Assembly (NCBI GenBank): GCA_030637065.1
Contig: DAOVVQ010000205.1
Span: 1 to 6,965, forward strand
DNA from: Planctomycetota bacterium
GTDB lineage: Bacteria; Planctomycetota; Phycisphaerae; Sedimentisphaerales; Anaerohalosphaeraceae
Reading direction: 5' to 3'
DNA: 6,965 nucleotides
Shown in pieces: positions 1 to 6,591 of the stretch. The notes under the pieces are model-generated. The model did no database searches. It saw only the letters and a program-made list of their open reading frames with translations, and was not told where the DNA came from. The stretch's first letter is position 1. Every line of letters starts with the position of its first letter. The translations under genes and the position numbers were made by a program.

Positions 1-1
1 A

Positions 2-1675
2 CATCTGGGCGGAGTGAAGTGGGTCGGCCCGCAGACGCATACCTTCAAGAATTTGGTGCCCCCAGATGAGTACTTCGACGAACACCCCGAGTATTTTTCC
101 TGGATCGAAGGCGAACGCCGCAGGGAATACGACGGCATAAACACTCAACTCTGCATGAGTAATCCCGACATCGCCGGAATTGCCGCCGGAAAAATCAGAG
201 GCTGGCTGGGAGACAAGGCCAAGGCCGACCGGGACTTCAAGTATGTCGTCTCCGTTACAATCAACGACAGCACGAATTTCTGCAAGTGCGCGAAGTACGT
301 AGCCATCAACAAGGAAGAGGGAGTGGAAGAGGGTGGTACCAAGATGCGCTTCGTCAATGCCATCGCCAAACAGTTGGCAAAGGAATATCCTGCCGTAACC
401 GTCGAAACCATGCTTTATCATACCCAACTGCCCAAGAAAACCAAACCGGTTTCCAACGTGCTCATACAACTGGTCGCCGATCCAGACTGGCGATACGCCA
501 TGGACGATCCCTCTGGGGTCAACGACAGGGTGATGGAGGAGTTTCGCCAACGAAAGGAACAGATCGGCGACGGGTATTTCTACAACTGGATCAAGCTTGG
601 CGTATACGGCTCGCGCAGCTATCTGGACCCACGCCCGAATTTGCAGCACATTGCCAGGAACATCAGGATAATGAACGAGATCGGAGGAGTGAGGGGCTTC
701 TACTGTCAAGCCACACAGAGCCGCGGGACGGAGATGCAGCCCCTGCGCTATTATCTGATCGCCAGGGCCCTGTGGCGACCGGAAATCGACGACCGCGAAA
801 CAATTGAGGAGTTCTGTCGGCTCTATTACGGCAAGGCTGCGGATGACGTGCTCCGCTATATTGACTTCCTGCACAGCGAATACGGACACAAAGATCGGTC
901 GGTCAATACTATGGATAACCCTACTGCGATCTATGATGACAACTTTATCCGCGTAGGCAACGAGATTCTGTCCCAGGCGGAGGCCAAGGCCGAGAGCGAA
1001 GAGATCAGGCGGCGAGTTGCCACCTGCCGACTGCCAATCTGGAAGCTGCAACTGGACAGATCGTTCGCAACGCTGGGGGAGATATTCACCTTCCCCGTCG
1101 AGTGGTCCTTCAAAATCGACCCCCAGGACGAGGGGCTCAAGGAAGCCTGGCAAGGAACCACCGACTTTGCGGGATGGCAAACAATGCGGATCGACAAGCA
1201 TTGGACCATGCAGGGCGAGGAACGCCGGGGCGTCGGCTGGTATGGGATCAGGTTCGACATGCCTGACAGCCTAGGCGCACCGCTGGCGCTCTTCTTCGGC
1301 GCTATCGACGGAACAGCCGACATTTTCATTGACGGTGTGAAGGTCGCCGAACAAAAAGTCCACCCCATGTATACGTGGCATTCAAGCTTCGTCAGAATGC
1401 TTGAGCCCCTGGCACCTGGCACACACACAATAGTCATCAGGGTAGATAAGGAAAACTACGCCGCGGGCATCTGGAAGAAGATATCGCTGATCGACATGTC
1501 CGCTCCGATACCGGAGGATATAAAAACTGCCGCCACCAGGTTCGTCCAGGTTGCCAAGGATGCCGACCTCTCCAAGCTGAGCGAGAGCTACGGTCCACCA
1601 TTTGAGCAAATCAAACAATTCGCCGCCAAGATCGATTTCTTCCTGAAGCACGGGAAAATGAAATCGGGAAGGTAA
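2..1675 (+). CDS. DUF4838 domain-containing glycoside-hydrolase-like protein (5' end missing) with C-terminal jelly-roll domain
   Basis: The reading frame is open to the left edge, so the N-terminus and any signal peptide lie outside the window; the GTG at 14 is an internal valine, preceded in frame by HLGG. Residues are numbered from that valine. Residues 8-30 (HTFKNLVPP..YF..HPEYFSW) are the characteristic entry to the DUF4838 domain. They are followed by SVTINDS-NFCKC (80-92), a conserved N-D-S plus C-x-C motif, then NVLIQL (148-153), the YFYNW strand (188-192) and the helical LRYYLIARALWRPEID..EFCRLYYGKAA region (244-276). DUF4838 proteins are alpha-glucuronidase-like TIM-barrel proteins found in polysaccharide-utilisation regions; their reactions are mostly uncharacterised. 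Residues about 380-495 look like a GH2-type sugar-binding jelly-roll (GWYGIRF, ALFFGAIDGTADIFIDG, GTHTIVIRV), followed by a short charged helical tail. It ends 19 bases before the GH42-like gene and probably shares its transcript. The family call is firm; the substrate is unknown. Confidence 0.85.
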   Translation, partial: HLGGVKWVGPQTHTFKNLVPPDEYFDEHPEYFSWIEGERRREYDGINTQLCMSNPDIAGIAAGKIRGWLGDKAKADRDFKYVVSVTINDSTNFCKCAKYVAINKEEGVEEGGTKMRFVNAIAKQLAKEYPAVTVETMLYHTQLPKKTKPVSNVLIQLVADPDWRYAMDDPSGVNDRVMEEFRQRKEQIGDGYFYNWIKLGVYGSRSYLDPRPNLQHIARNIRIMNEIGGVRGFYCQATQSRGTEMQPLRYYLIARALWRPEIDDRETIEEFCRLYYGKAADDVLRYIDFLHSEYGHKDRSVNTMDNPTAIYDDNFIRVGNEILSQAEAKAESEEIRRRVATCRLPIWKLQLDRSFATLGEIFTFPVEWSFKIDPQDEGLKEAWQGTTDFAGWQTMRIDKHWTMQGEERRGVGWYGIRFDMPDSLGAPLALFFGAIDGTADIFIDGVKVAEQKVHPMYTWHSSFVRMLEPLAPGTHTIVIRVDKENYAAGIWKKISLIDMSAPIPEDIKTAATRFVQVAKDADLSKLSESYGPPFEQIKQFAAKIDFFLKHGKMKSGR

Positions 1676-1682
1676 AATAACG

Positions 1683-1690
1683 AAAGGAAA
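1683..1690 (+). promoter_or_regulatory. Ribosome binding site of the GH42-like gene
   Basis: AAAGGAAA contains an AAGGA core six bases before the ATG at 1695. It lies in the 19-base gap after the DUF4838 gene. This supports translation of gene 2 from its own site within a shared message and fixes the start that yields an intact signal peptide. Confidence 0.7.
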
Positions 1691-1694
1691 CTGT

Positions 1695-4600
1695 ATGAAA
1701 AGTGTAACGATCAAAACTTTGAGTATCTCCGCTCTGGCACTATTGGCGTTGTTCTGTTCGACGTTGACAGCCGGACCTTCGATGCCTGCGATGAACAAAC
1801 TCGAAGAGGCCAACTCGCTCAAGGACGCCTTCGAGACGCCTCACACCAAGTGGGCCAAGCCCTACGCCAACGGCAAAGTACGTGTACTCTTCCTCGCCCT
1901 TATGAGCGCCAATATCAATGTGCTTCCGCTGCGTGGCCCCGTCGAAATAGCCCAACGCTTCGACATCGACGGCGATGCCGTTCTCCTGTTGGAGGGCAAG
2001 GGAACTGACTATGCCGTCATGTATGCCGGGGGGGCGGGTGTCTATGGAGGCGAGCTTGGCAAGGAGCGGCTCGACCGGTTGATGAAGAACCAATACGATT
2101 CTTATGTCGTTACCGGCGAGTCGGCCTTTGGAAACATTCCGCCAGACGTGCGAAAGACAATTCTAAGGCGTGTAAAGCAAGGGGGGGCGGGCTTAGTGTT
2201 TCTCTACAACCTCGGCGATAAAGAGAAGCCCGTCATGACCGCAGCCAGGGAACAGAAAAGTCTGCCAAAAATACTTGCCGACCTCAAGGCCAAGACCTTC
2301 CTCTTGGGCAAAGGACGCGTCGTATCGTACTCTCATAGAAGACCAATCCAGGGGTTAGCGTCTCGCAATCCGGTCCATCTCTATGGATTAGCCCATATGT
2401 TCGGAATCACTCTGCAGCGGGACTTGCGTTTCGAGAAGCAGGGGCGCACTATCCTCTGGGCCGCCCAACGGGAACCGCAGCTAAAGTTGTCCGTCTCTCT
2501 TCGGGCAGATGCATTTGCTCTGTCGGAACTTTCGAAAAATCCGATCACTATCAAATGGAACGGCAAAGGTCTTCGCAGCCCCCTGAGCCTGACCGGTCGG
2601 ATCCGCAGTCAATCCCGAGGATTCCGCCAACTGCCGGACCTTGCTGGGCTCAATCCCGCCGGTGGGACAAGGACCTTCAAAATCCCCACCCTCCCAGCCG
2701 GCGAATACTGGGTCGATGTCATTGCCCGAAGCGACCGTGGCGTCGAAGCCTGGGCAATCAAAGAGTTCGAGGTGACCATCCAGGAAACCATCAGGAATGT
2801 ACAGATCGACGAGGAATGGGGCGAAGCCGGCGAACCCATTAGGGGCTCCCTCCAGGTCAAGACCCCCAACCGTCCGCAACGCGCCTTGCGTGTACATGCT
2901 GTTGATCGCTACGGGCGCGTCCTGGCACGACAGGAATTTCGCAATCCCGCAGAGAATGTAAAATTCTCCTTACCTACCGATTCGCGAATGCCCGCTTCTC
3001 TGGGCATTGAAGCCGCACTGGTGGCCAACGGCCGAGAAATTACTCACGGCTATTCGCTCAGTCAATACACTATCCCCCACCGCAAGCGGGATCAGTGGAA
3101 TTCTGCTATGTGGGGTCGTTTGTACATCGACGAGTTTCTCGACATCGCCGAAGAGGCCCTCGTTGACGCAGGCATAACCTCGCGGTCCGAGACCAGCAAC
3201 GTCCCCTGGTGGTACATGACCCACGCCGGGATGAACTACGTGCCCGATTGTAGCAGCGGCCTGTACCGTGCGCCGGACATGGGACCAGATTACCCCTTCA
3301 TTAATACAGACAACGGTAACCATATAGGCGGAGCCGGCAGCGAGGGCTGCTGGAATGACGAACCGGCCGTGTCCCAACGGCTAAAGACATACCTCGACGC
3401 TGAAGAGGATTACCGCCGCCACGGAGTCCTTGCCTACAGTATGGGCGACGAGAAGACCACCTTCGGCGCGTGCCTGCATAAGTCCTGTTGGCTGCTTTAT
3501 AGAGACTGGCTCAAGAATCGCTACAAAACCATAAAAGCCCTGAACAATTCCTGGGGAACAAAATACACAAGCTTTGGGCAAATAGATCCCATCATAGACA
3601 AGACGGCCCTGGCCCACTTGCCCTGGGAAACAAAGAAGGGTTGGATATATTACTACGCCAACAACGCACTCTCGAGCATAGGCCCCACATCCTCCTCACA
3701 AGCCTGGACCAAGAAGTGGCTAAGCTATCCTCGCTACGTTGACCGCTGCTCGTTCCAATTCTGGAACTTCGCCAACTACGCCAGGCGTTTCAAAGAATCG
3801 GCTCTGAGGATAGATCCCCAGGCAGTGATCGGCATTGAAGGCACGAGGCGCCGTCTGCATCAAGATATCGATGCGCTCGTCCGACAGACTGGATGGTGGT
3901 GCTTCGACCACGAGGCAACGTCGACAGAAGTGGTCCGCTCGATCGCCCCGGCTGGATATATGTACGGCAACCCCGCGGACTCGACAAGGTTTTGGGATGG
4001 TTTCCTCCGCGGAACCAACTCTCTGTTCACCTGGCGCATCGACAATTATCTGACTCCCGCTATGGGCCTGGGCAGCTTGAAACAGAGGATGGTCAAATCG
4101 GCCAGGATCGTCTTTGACGGGCTCGGCACCCTGCTAAATGTCCGCTCCGAGCGATCAAAAATGCTCCACGATGGCATTGTCATGCTGCACTCTTTTCCAG
4201 CCGTCGCGGTGTCAAGGCTCGGAGATGGACCCACCTACGGCAATTACCACACCCATGATGGCAGCGGCGTCGCTCGTAAGAAAGAAGAGCGAAAAAAGAG
4301 AATCCACAAGCCCTGGCACAGAGCAATCCGGGCCAGCGGTTTGCAATTCGAATATGTCACCGACGGGCAAATCGAGCGGGACGAATTTGATCCCTCTGCG
4401 TATAAAGTGATGATCCTCGCCCACTGCGAAGCCATCAGCCCCAAGGAAGAGAAGGCCATTCGAGATTTCGTTGCCAATGGCGGTACGGTGATCGCTGATG
4501 TCCGTCCCGGAATCTTCGGCGACCGAGGCAAGGCACGCAAGAACGGCGGGGTACTTGACGACCTCTTCGGCGTACGACACCTTAACAGCGTCCCGGCAAG

Positions 4601-5516
4601 AATGAGCAGTGGGAGGATTTCCGGACAGATCGACGACACCAAACTCGCGGTAAGACTGCGTGGCCTATATGTAAACCCCGCCATTAGAGTCACTAAGGGC
4701 AGGGTTCTTGGGATCGCTGGGAAAACTCCGATCTGCATCGTTAATAAAGTGGGCAAGGGTCGGGCCATCCTGCTCAACTTTACCATGTGGTCCTTTCCCA
4801 ATGTTGCTCTTCGCGACGTTCCCGAAGAAGCCTTTGGTTTCTTGAGGGGCCTCTTTGCGGCCTCGGGCGCCGAATGGCCGCTAGTGCTCCTCGACGAAAA
4901 AGGACAGCTCCATAGAAATATCGAAGCGGTCCGCTGGCGAACCGGCGATGGTATCCAGGTGGTTGGGATAAACGCACTGGATAACGGCAGATGGGATGGA
5001 TCGTCGGGGGGCCTTACTCAGCCATTCGGCGACGGCAAGACCCTCGTCAGCCCGCGAACCGCAAAAGACTTTGACCTAGAGACCCCCGTCCAGGCCACGC
5101 TGCGTCTGCCTCGGCCGATGTACATTTACGAGATGCGCACCGGCCGACGATCCGAAGGCCCGACCGACAACTTTACCATAGGTGTTCGACCCTGGTGGGC
5201 GAACCTACTCGTGCTCAGCGAACGAGAGCTGAACTCCCCAGTCCTGACCGCGTCGGGCAACGTCGCCAAACGCGGGAAAGTCTTTAGCCTCGTAGCCACA
5301 ATTCCAGACGCCCAAGGCGCCCACGCCCTCAAACTCAGAGCCCTGAGCCCCGACGGTAAAAATGCCCCCTGGTTCTCCCGAAGCGTCATGGTGGAAAACG
5401 GGACGGCCAAGATCGACCTGCCGATCGCCTACAACGAGCAACCGGGCAAATGGACCCTCACCGCCACAGACCTATATACAGGTGAGTCTGCCCTAAGCTC
5501 TTTTGTTGTCAAGTAA
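1695..5516 (+). CDS. Exported GH42-like (beta-galactosidase superfamily) multidomain protein, 1273 aa
   Basis: The N-terminus is a Sec signal peptide: K2 and K7, a hydrophobic core at 9-20, and probable cleavage after TLTA (23-26). Residues about 60-245 look like a Rossmann/GATase1-like module (KVRVLFLAL; YDSYVVTGESAFG; GGAGLVFLYNLGD). Residues about 260-460 are probably two beta-sandwich (Ig-like) domains. A GH42-like barrel spans about 461-815: YSMGDEKTTFG (581-591) holds the likely acid/base E586, followed by the telltale YRDWLKNRYKTIKALNNSWGT (602-622) and the closing strand NSLFTWRID (775-783). A GH42 trimerisation/GATase-like domain covers about 870-1060 (FEYVTDGQI; YKVMILAHCEAIS; FVANGGTVIADVRPG; GKGRAILLNF). 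A beta-rich region and a final Ig-like domain (about 1180-1273) complete it. It is much longer than the roughly 650-700 residues of classical GH42 enzymes. It presumably acts on a glycan outside the cytoplasm with the DUF4838 protein. The nucleophile is not obvious, so hydrolytic activity is unproven. Confidence 0.85.
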   Translation: MKSVTIKTLSISALALLALFCSTLTAGPSMPAMNKLEEANSLKDAFETPHTKWAKPYANGKVRVLFLALMSANINVLPLRGPVEIAQRFDIDGDAVLLLEGKGTDYAVMYAGGAGVYGGELGKERLDRLMKNQYDSYVVTGESAFGNIPPDVRKTILRRVKQGGAGLVFLYNLGDKEKPVMTAAREQKSLPKILADLKAKTFLLGKGRVVSYSHRRPIQGLASRNPVHLYGLAHMFGITLQRDLRFEKQGRTILWAAQREPQLKLSVSLRADAFALSELSKNPITIKWNGKGLRSPLSLTGRIRSQSRGFRQLPDLAGLNPAGGTRTFKIPTLPAGEYWVDVIARSDRGVEAWAIKEFEVTIQETIRNVQIDEEWGEAGEPIRGSLQVKTPNRPQRALRVHAVDRYGRVLARQEFRNPAENVKFSLPTDSRMPASLGIEAALVANGREITHGYSLSQYTIPHRKRDQWNSAMWGRLYIDEFLDIAEEALVDAGITSRSETSNVPWWYMTHAGMNYVPDCSSGLYRAPDMGPDYPFINTDNGNHIGGAGSEGCWNDEPAVSQRLKTYLDAEEDYRRHGVLAYSMGDEKTTFGACLHKSCWLLYRDWLKNRYKTIKALNNSWGTKYTSFGQIDPIIDKTALAHLPWETKKGWIYYYANNALSSIGPTSSSQAWTKKWLSYPRYVDRCSFQFWNFANYARRFKESALRIDPQAVIGIEGTRRRLHQDIDALVRQTGWWCFDHEATSTEVVRSIAPAGYMYGNPADSTRFWDGFLRGTNSLFTWRIDNYLTPAMGLGSLKQRMVKSARIVFDGLGTLLNVRSERSKMLHDGIVMLHSFPAVAVSRLGDGPTYGNYHTHDGSGVARKKEERKKRIHKPWHRAIRASGLQFEYVTDGQIERDEFDPSAYKVMILAHCEAISPKEEKAIRDFVANGGTVIADVRPGIFGDRGKARKNGGVLDDLFGVRHLNSVPARMSSGRISGQIDDTKLAVRLRGLYVNPAIRVTKGRVLGIAGKTPICIVNKVGKGRAILLNFTMWSFPNVALRDVPEEAFGFLRGLFAASGAEWPLVLLDEKGQLHRNIEAVRWRTGDGIQVVGINALDNGRWDGSSGGLTQPFGDGKTLVSPRTAKDFDLETPVQATLRLPRPMYIYEMRTGRRSEGPTDNFTIGVRPWWANLLVLSERELNSPVLTASGNVAKRGKVFSLVATIPDAQGAHALKLRALSPDGKNAPWFSRSVMVENGTAKIDLPIAYNEQPGKWTLTATDLYTGESALSSFVVK

Positions 5517-5526
5517 CGTTAACGTT
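5515..5526. repeat. 12-bp perfect palindrome AACGTTAACGTT
   Basis: AACGTTAACGTT is a perfect palindrome made of two AACGTT units. It overlaps the TAA stop of the GH42-like gene and begins the 41-base gap before the QueG-like gene. It has no spacer and no following T-run, so it is not a terminator. It could be a small operator-like site, or chance. Confidence 0.4.
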
Positions 5527-5542
5527 CTGAGATAGTAACAAA

Positions 5543-5549
5543 AGTAGGA
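5543..5549 (+). promoter_or_regulatory. Ribosome binding site deciding the QueG-like start
   Basis: AGTAGGA lies eight bases before the ATG at 5558 and is the best Shine-Dalgarno match nearby. An in-frame ATG at 5549 overlaps this site and has no suitably placed site of its own, so 5558 is preferred. The site shows that translation starts well upstream of the frame break, and hence that the gene was once longer than the uninterrupted GTG-initiated frame at 5713. Confidence 0.5.
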
Positions 5550-5557
5550 TGCGGAGC

Positions 5558-6441
5558 ATGTCAACTGAAAACATCTCGTTCACATCGGCAGCGGCTGTGA
5601 AGAGCTTCCTGCTTAGCAAGGGGGCAACAGTAGTCGGCATTGCTCCAGCCCTGCTTTTGCAGACGCGCCTGCGGGACATCGCCCTACGGACGTTATCCCT
5701 GGGGCAAAGTCGGTGATCGTGGTCGGCATCAAACTTGTCAGTGGCGTTGTCAACTGGCCGCAGCTGGTTTGGGAGAATAAGCGTCCGGCCATCCTTGCCT
5801 GTTGGAAAGTGTACGACCAGTGCGGCTTTGATGTGGTCAATATGCGTTTAGAAATGATAGCCATGGATTTGGCCATTAATCTGGAGTTGGCTGGCCATCC
5901 TTCAATTTTTCTCCCCGCCAGTAACGATATGACCGTGACCGAACTCAACGCGACGAGGCTCTACGATATGATGGAATACCCGCAGCCGTTGGATAAGGAG
6001 AAGATTGCCGGGCTTAAGGCCGACCTAGAGTCGCCGAGCCGATACGGGGCGCCTTTTTCTTTTCGACACGCGGCAGTGGCTGCGGGGCTGGCGACGTTTG
6101 GGGCCAATAACTTGGCCTTGCATCCCGTGTTTGGGCCACGAATTCGCTGGAATGTTGTGCTCACGGAGTTAGAAATGGACCGCTACGATCAACCGCTGGC
6201 CCAACCGGTTTGCCGCTATGATAAGGGCTGCCGTGCATGCATTGAGAGATGTCCGCACAATGTATTTCAGGAGGTGGTTCGCTTCGAGTTTGCAGGACAG
6301 AGTCACCCGTGGTCGATGATGCGAGGCCAGTGCTTTTATAATAGCACTCCTTGCGGTGGTACTTGTATGCAGGTGTGCCCTGGAGGCACAGGCGATAAGG
6401 CAATGAAAAAGGCCGTAGCAAAACGGTTCAAATGCTTGTGA
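5558..6441 (+). pseudogene. QueG-like (epoxyqueuosine reductase superfamily) iron-sulfur protein, frameshifted near 5651-5659
   Basis: From ATG 5558 the first frame gives an N-terminus typical of the family (VKSFLLSKGATVVGIAPA, ending at 5650) and then runs to a TGA at 5714. The next frame carries the expected continuation from about 5656 (FADAP, GHRPTDVIPGAKSVIVVG) to the stop at 6439-6441. Restoring one base in the TTTT run at 5655-5658 gives APA-LLFADAP and a protein of about 294 residues. Family landmarks are RHAAVAAGLATFGANNLALHP (about 6064-6126) and eight cysteines in two groups: C-x5-C-x2-C-x3-CP (6211-6255) and C-x6-C-x3-C-x3-CP (6331-6381), enough for two [4Fe-4S] clusters. QueG itself reduces epoxyqueuosine in tRNA using cobalamin; this protein is only QueG-like and its substrate is unknown. 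It is 41 bases after gene 2. The 242-residue frame from GTG 5713 alone would lack the N-terminus. A sequencing or assembly error is possible, in which case the gene is intact. Confidence 0.8.
5651..5659 (+). other. Frameshift point in the QueG-like gene
   Basis: Upstream, homology-like sequence reads in one frame up to GIAPA at 5650. Downstream it reads one base earlier, from the TTT at 5656-5658. The earlier frame cannot be extended back past a TAG at 5614-5616, so neither frame alone encodes the whole protein. The TTTT run makes loss of one T the simplest explanation. Confidence 0.75.
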
Positions 6442-6450
6442 TTTTCAATA

Positions 6451-6470
6451 CCAATCTAATATTCTATTGG
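6451..6470. repeat. Imperfect A/T-rich palindrome just after the QueG-like stop
   Basis: CCAAT and ATTGG arms flank a central AATATT, with CT/CT mismatches on both sides, giving a 20-base imperfect palindrome ten bases after the stop. It is weak as an RNA hairpin and has no T-tract. It may be part of the 3' processing or end region, or chance in A/T-rich spacer. Confidence 0.3.
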
Positions 6471-6550
6471 AAATGAGGCTCAGTCCCGATGTATCGGGAT
6501 AGCTGAGTCAAGCTAACAACAGTTAATAGAAGAAGCACCAGAATCTTCAT
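6464..6550 (-). CDS. Small ORF (28 aa) resembling an isolated signal peptide; possible truncated gene start
   Basis: The minus strand reads ATG at 6550-6548 to TAG at 6466-6464. The product begins MK, has a hydrophobic stretch ILVLLLLTVVSLTQL (residues 3-17), then a short polar tail SRYIGTEPHFQ. An AAGGGG ribosome binding site stands seven bases upstream. It begins 41 bases after the stop of the minus-strand gene at 6592, as a next operon gene would. Nothing resembling a mature protein follows; beyond the stop lies antisense of the QueG-like gene. The second half of the ORF falls inside the stem-loop at 6477-6509. It may be the surviving start of a secreted-protein gene lost by rearrangement, a true small membrane peptide, or chance. 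The ribosome binding site and signal-peptide shape argue somewhat against chance. Confidence 0.4.
   Translation of the reverse strand: MKILVLLLLTVVSLTQLSRYIGTEPHFQ
6477..6509. repeat. Stem-loop (REP-like inverted repeat) without T-tract
   Basis: The arms are GGCTCAG-TCCCGAT (6477-6490) and ATCGGGA-TAG-CTGAGTC (6493-6509), separated by GT. Both blocks pair, with one G-T pair and a three-base TAG bulge on the 3' side; the real loop is probably TGTA closed by CCCGA/TCGGG. The stem is G/C-rich and would be stable on either strand. No run of T follows on either side, so it is not a standard intrinsic terminator, although it lies between convergent genes and could stabilise 3' ends. The form resembles dispersed REP-type elements; only one copy is present here. 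Confidence 0.6.
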
Positions 6551-6556
6551 GTATTT

Positions 6557-6564
6557 ACCCCTTT
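6557..6564 (-). promoter_or_regulatory. Ribosome binding site of the small minus-strand ORF
   Basis: On the minus strand AAAGGGGT precedes the ATG at 6550 by seven bases. It is a good Shine-Dalgarno match at ideal spacing and is the main reason to take the 28-codon ORF seriously. Confidence 0.45.
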
Positions 6565-6591
6565 GGTACAATCACCCTGACCAAGTGCTAT

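Noticed and set aside
286..807. 173-codon plus-strand frame overlapping the DUF4838 gene
   Set aside because: It is Arg/Gln/Gly-rich out-of-frame translation across the conserved DUF4838 core, with no independent support.
1695..1775. Lipoprotein signal for the GH42-like protein because of C21
   Set aside because: The residues before the cysteine (ALF) do not fit a lipobox; phenylalanine at -1 is unsuitable. A normal Sec cleavage after TLTA is better.
4244..4801. 185-codon minus-strand open frame opposite the GH42-like gene
   Set aside because: It lies entirely antisense to a well-supported trimerisation domain, has low-complexity Ser/Pro/Arg-rich composition and no recognisable motif; it is a shadow.
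5651..5659. Programmed -1 frameshifting to join the two frames
   Set aside because: CTG CTT TTG does not form an X-XXY-YYZ slippery heptamer that permits re-pairing at both sites, and this family is not known to use frameshifting. Base loss or sequencing error is simpler.
5713..6441. GTG at 5713 as the natural start of the QueG-like gene
   Set aside because: It falls inside the conserved GAKSVIVVG strand; family sequence continues upstream in the same frame to about 5656, and the N-terminus is found in the neighbouring frame with a ribosome binding site.
6477..6509. Intrinsic bidirectional terminator
   Set aside because: The stem is strong and the position fits, but no T-run follows on either strand (AAGCTAAC on plus, TCATTTCC on minus).
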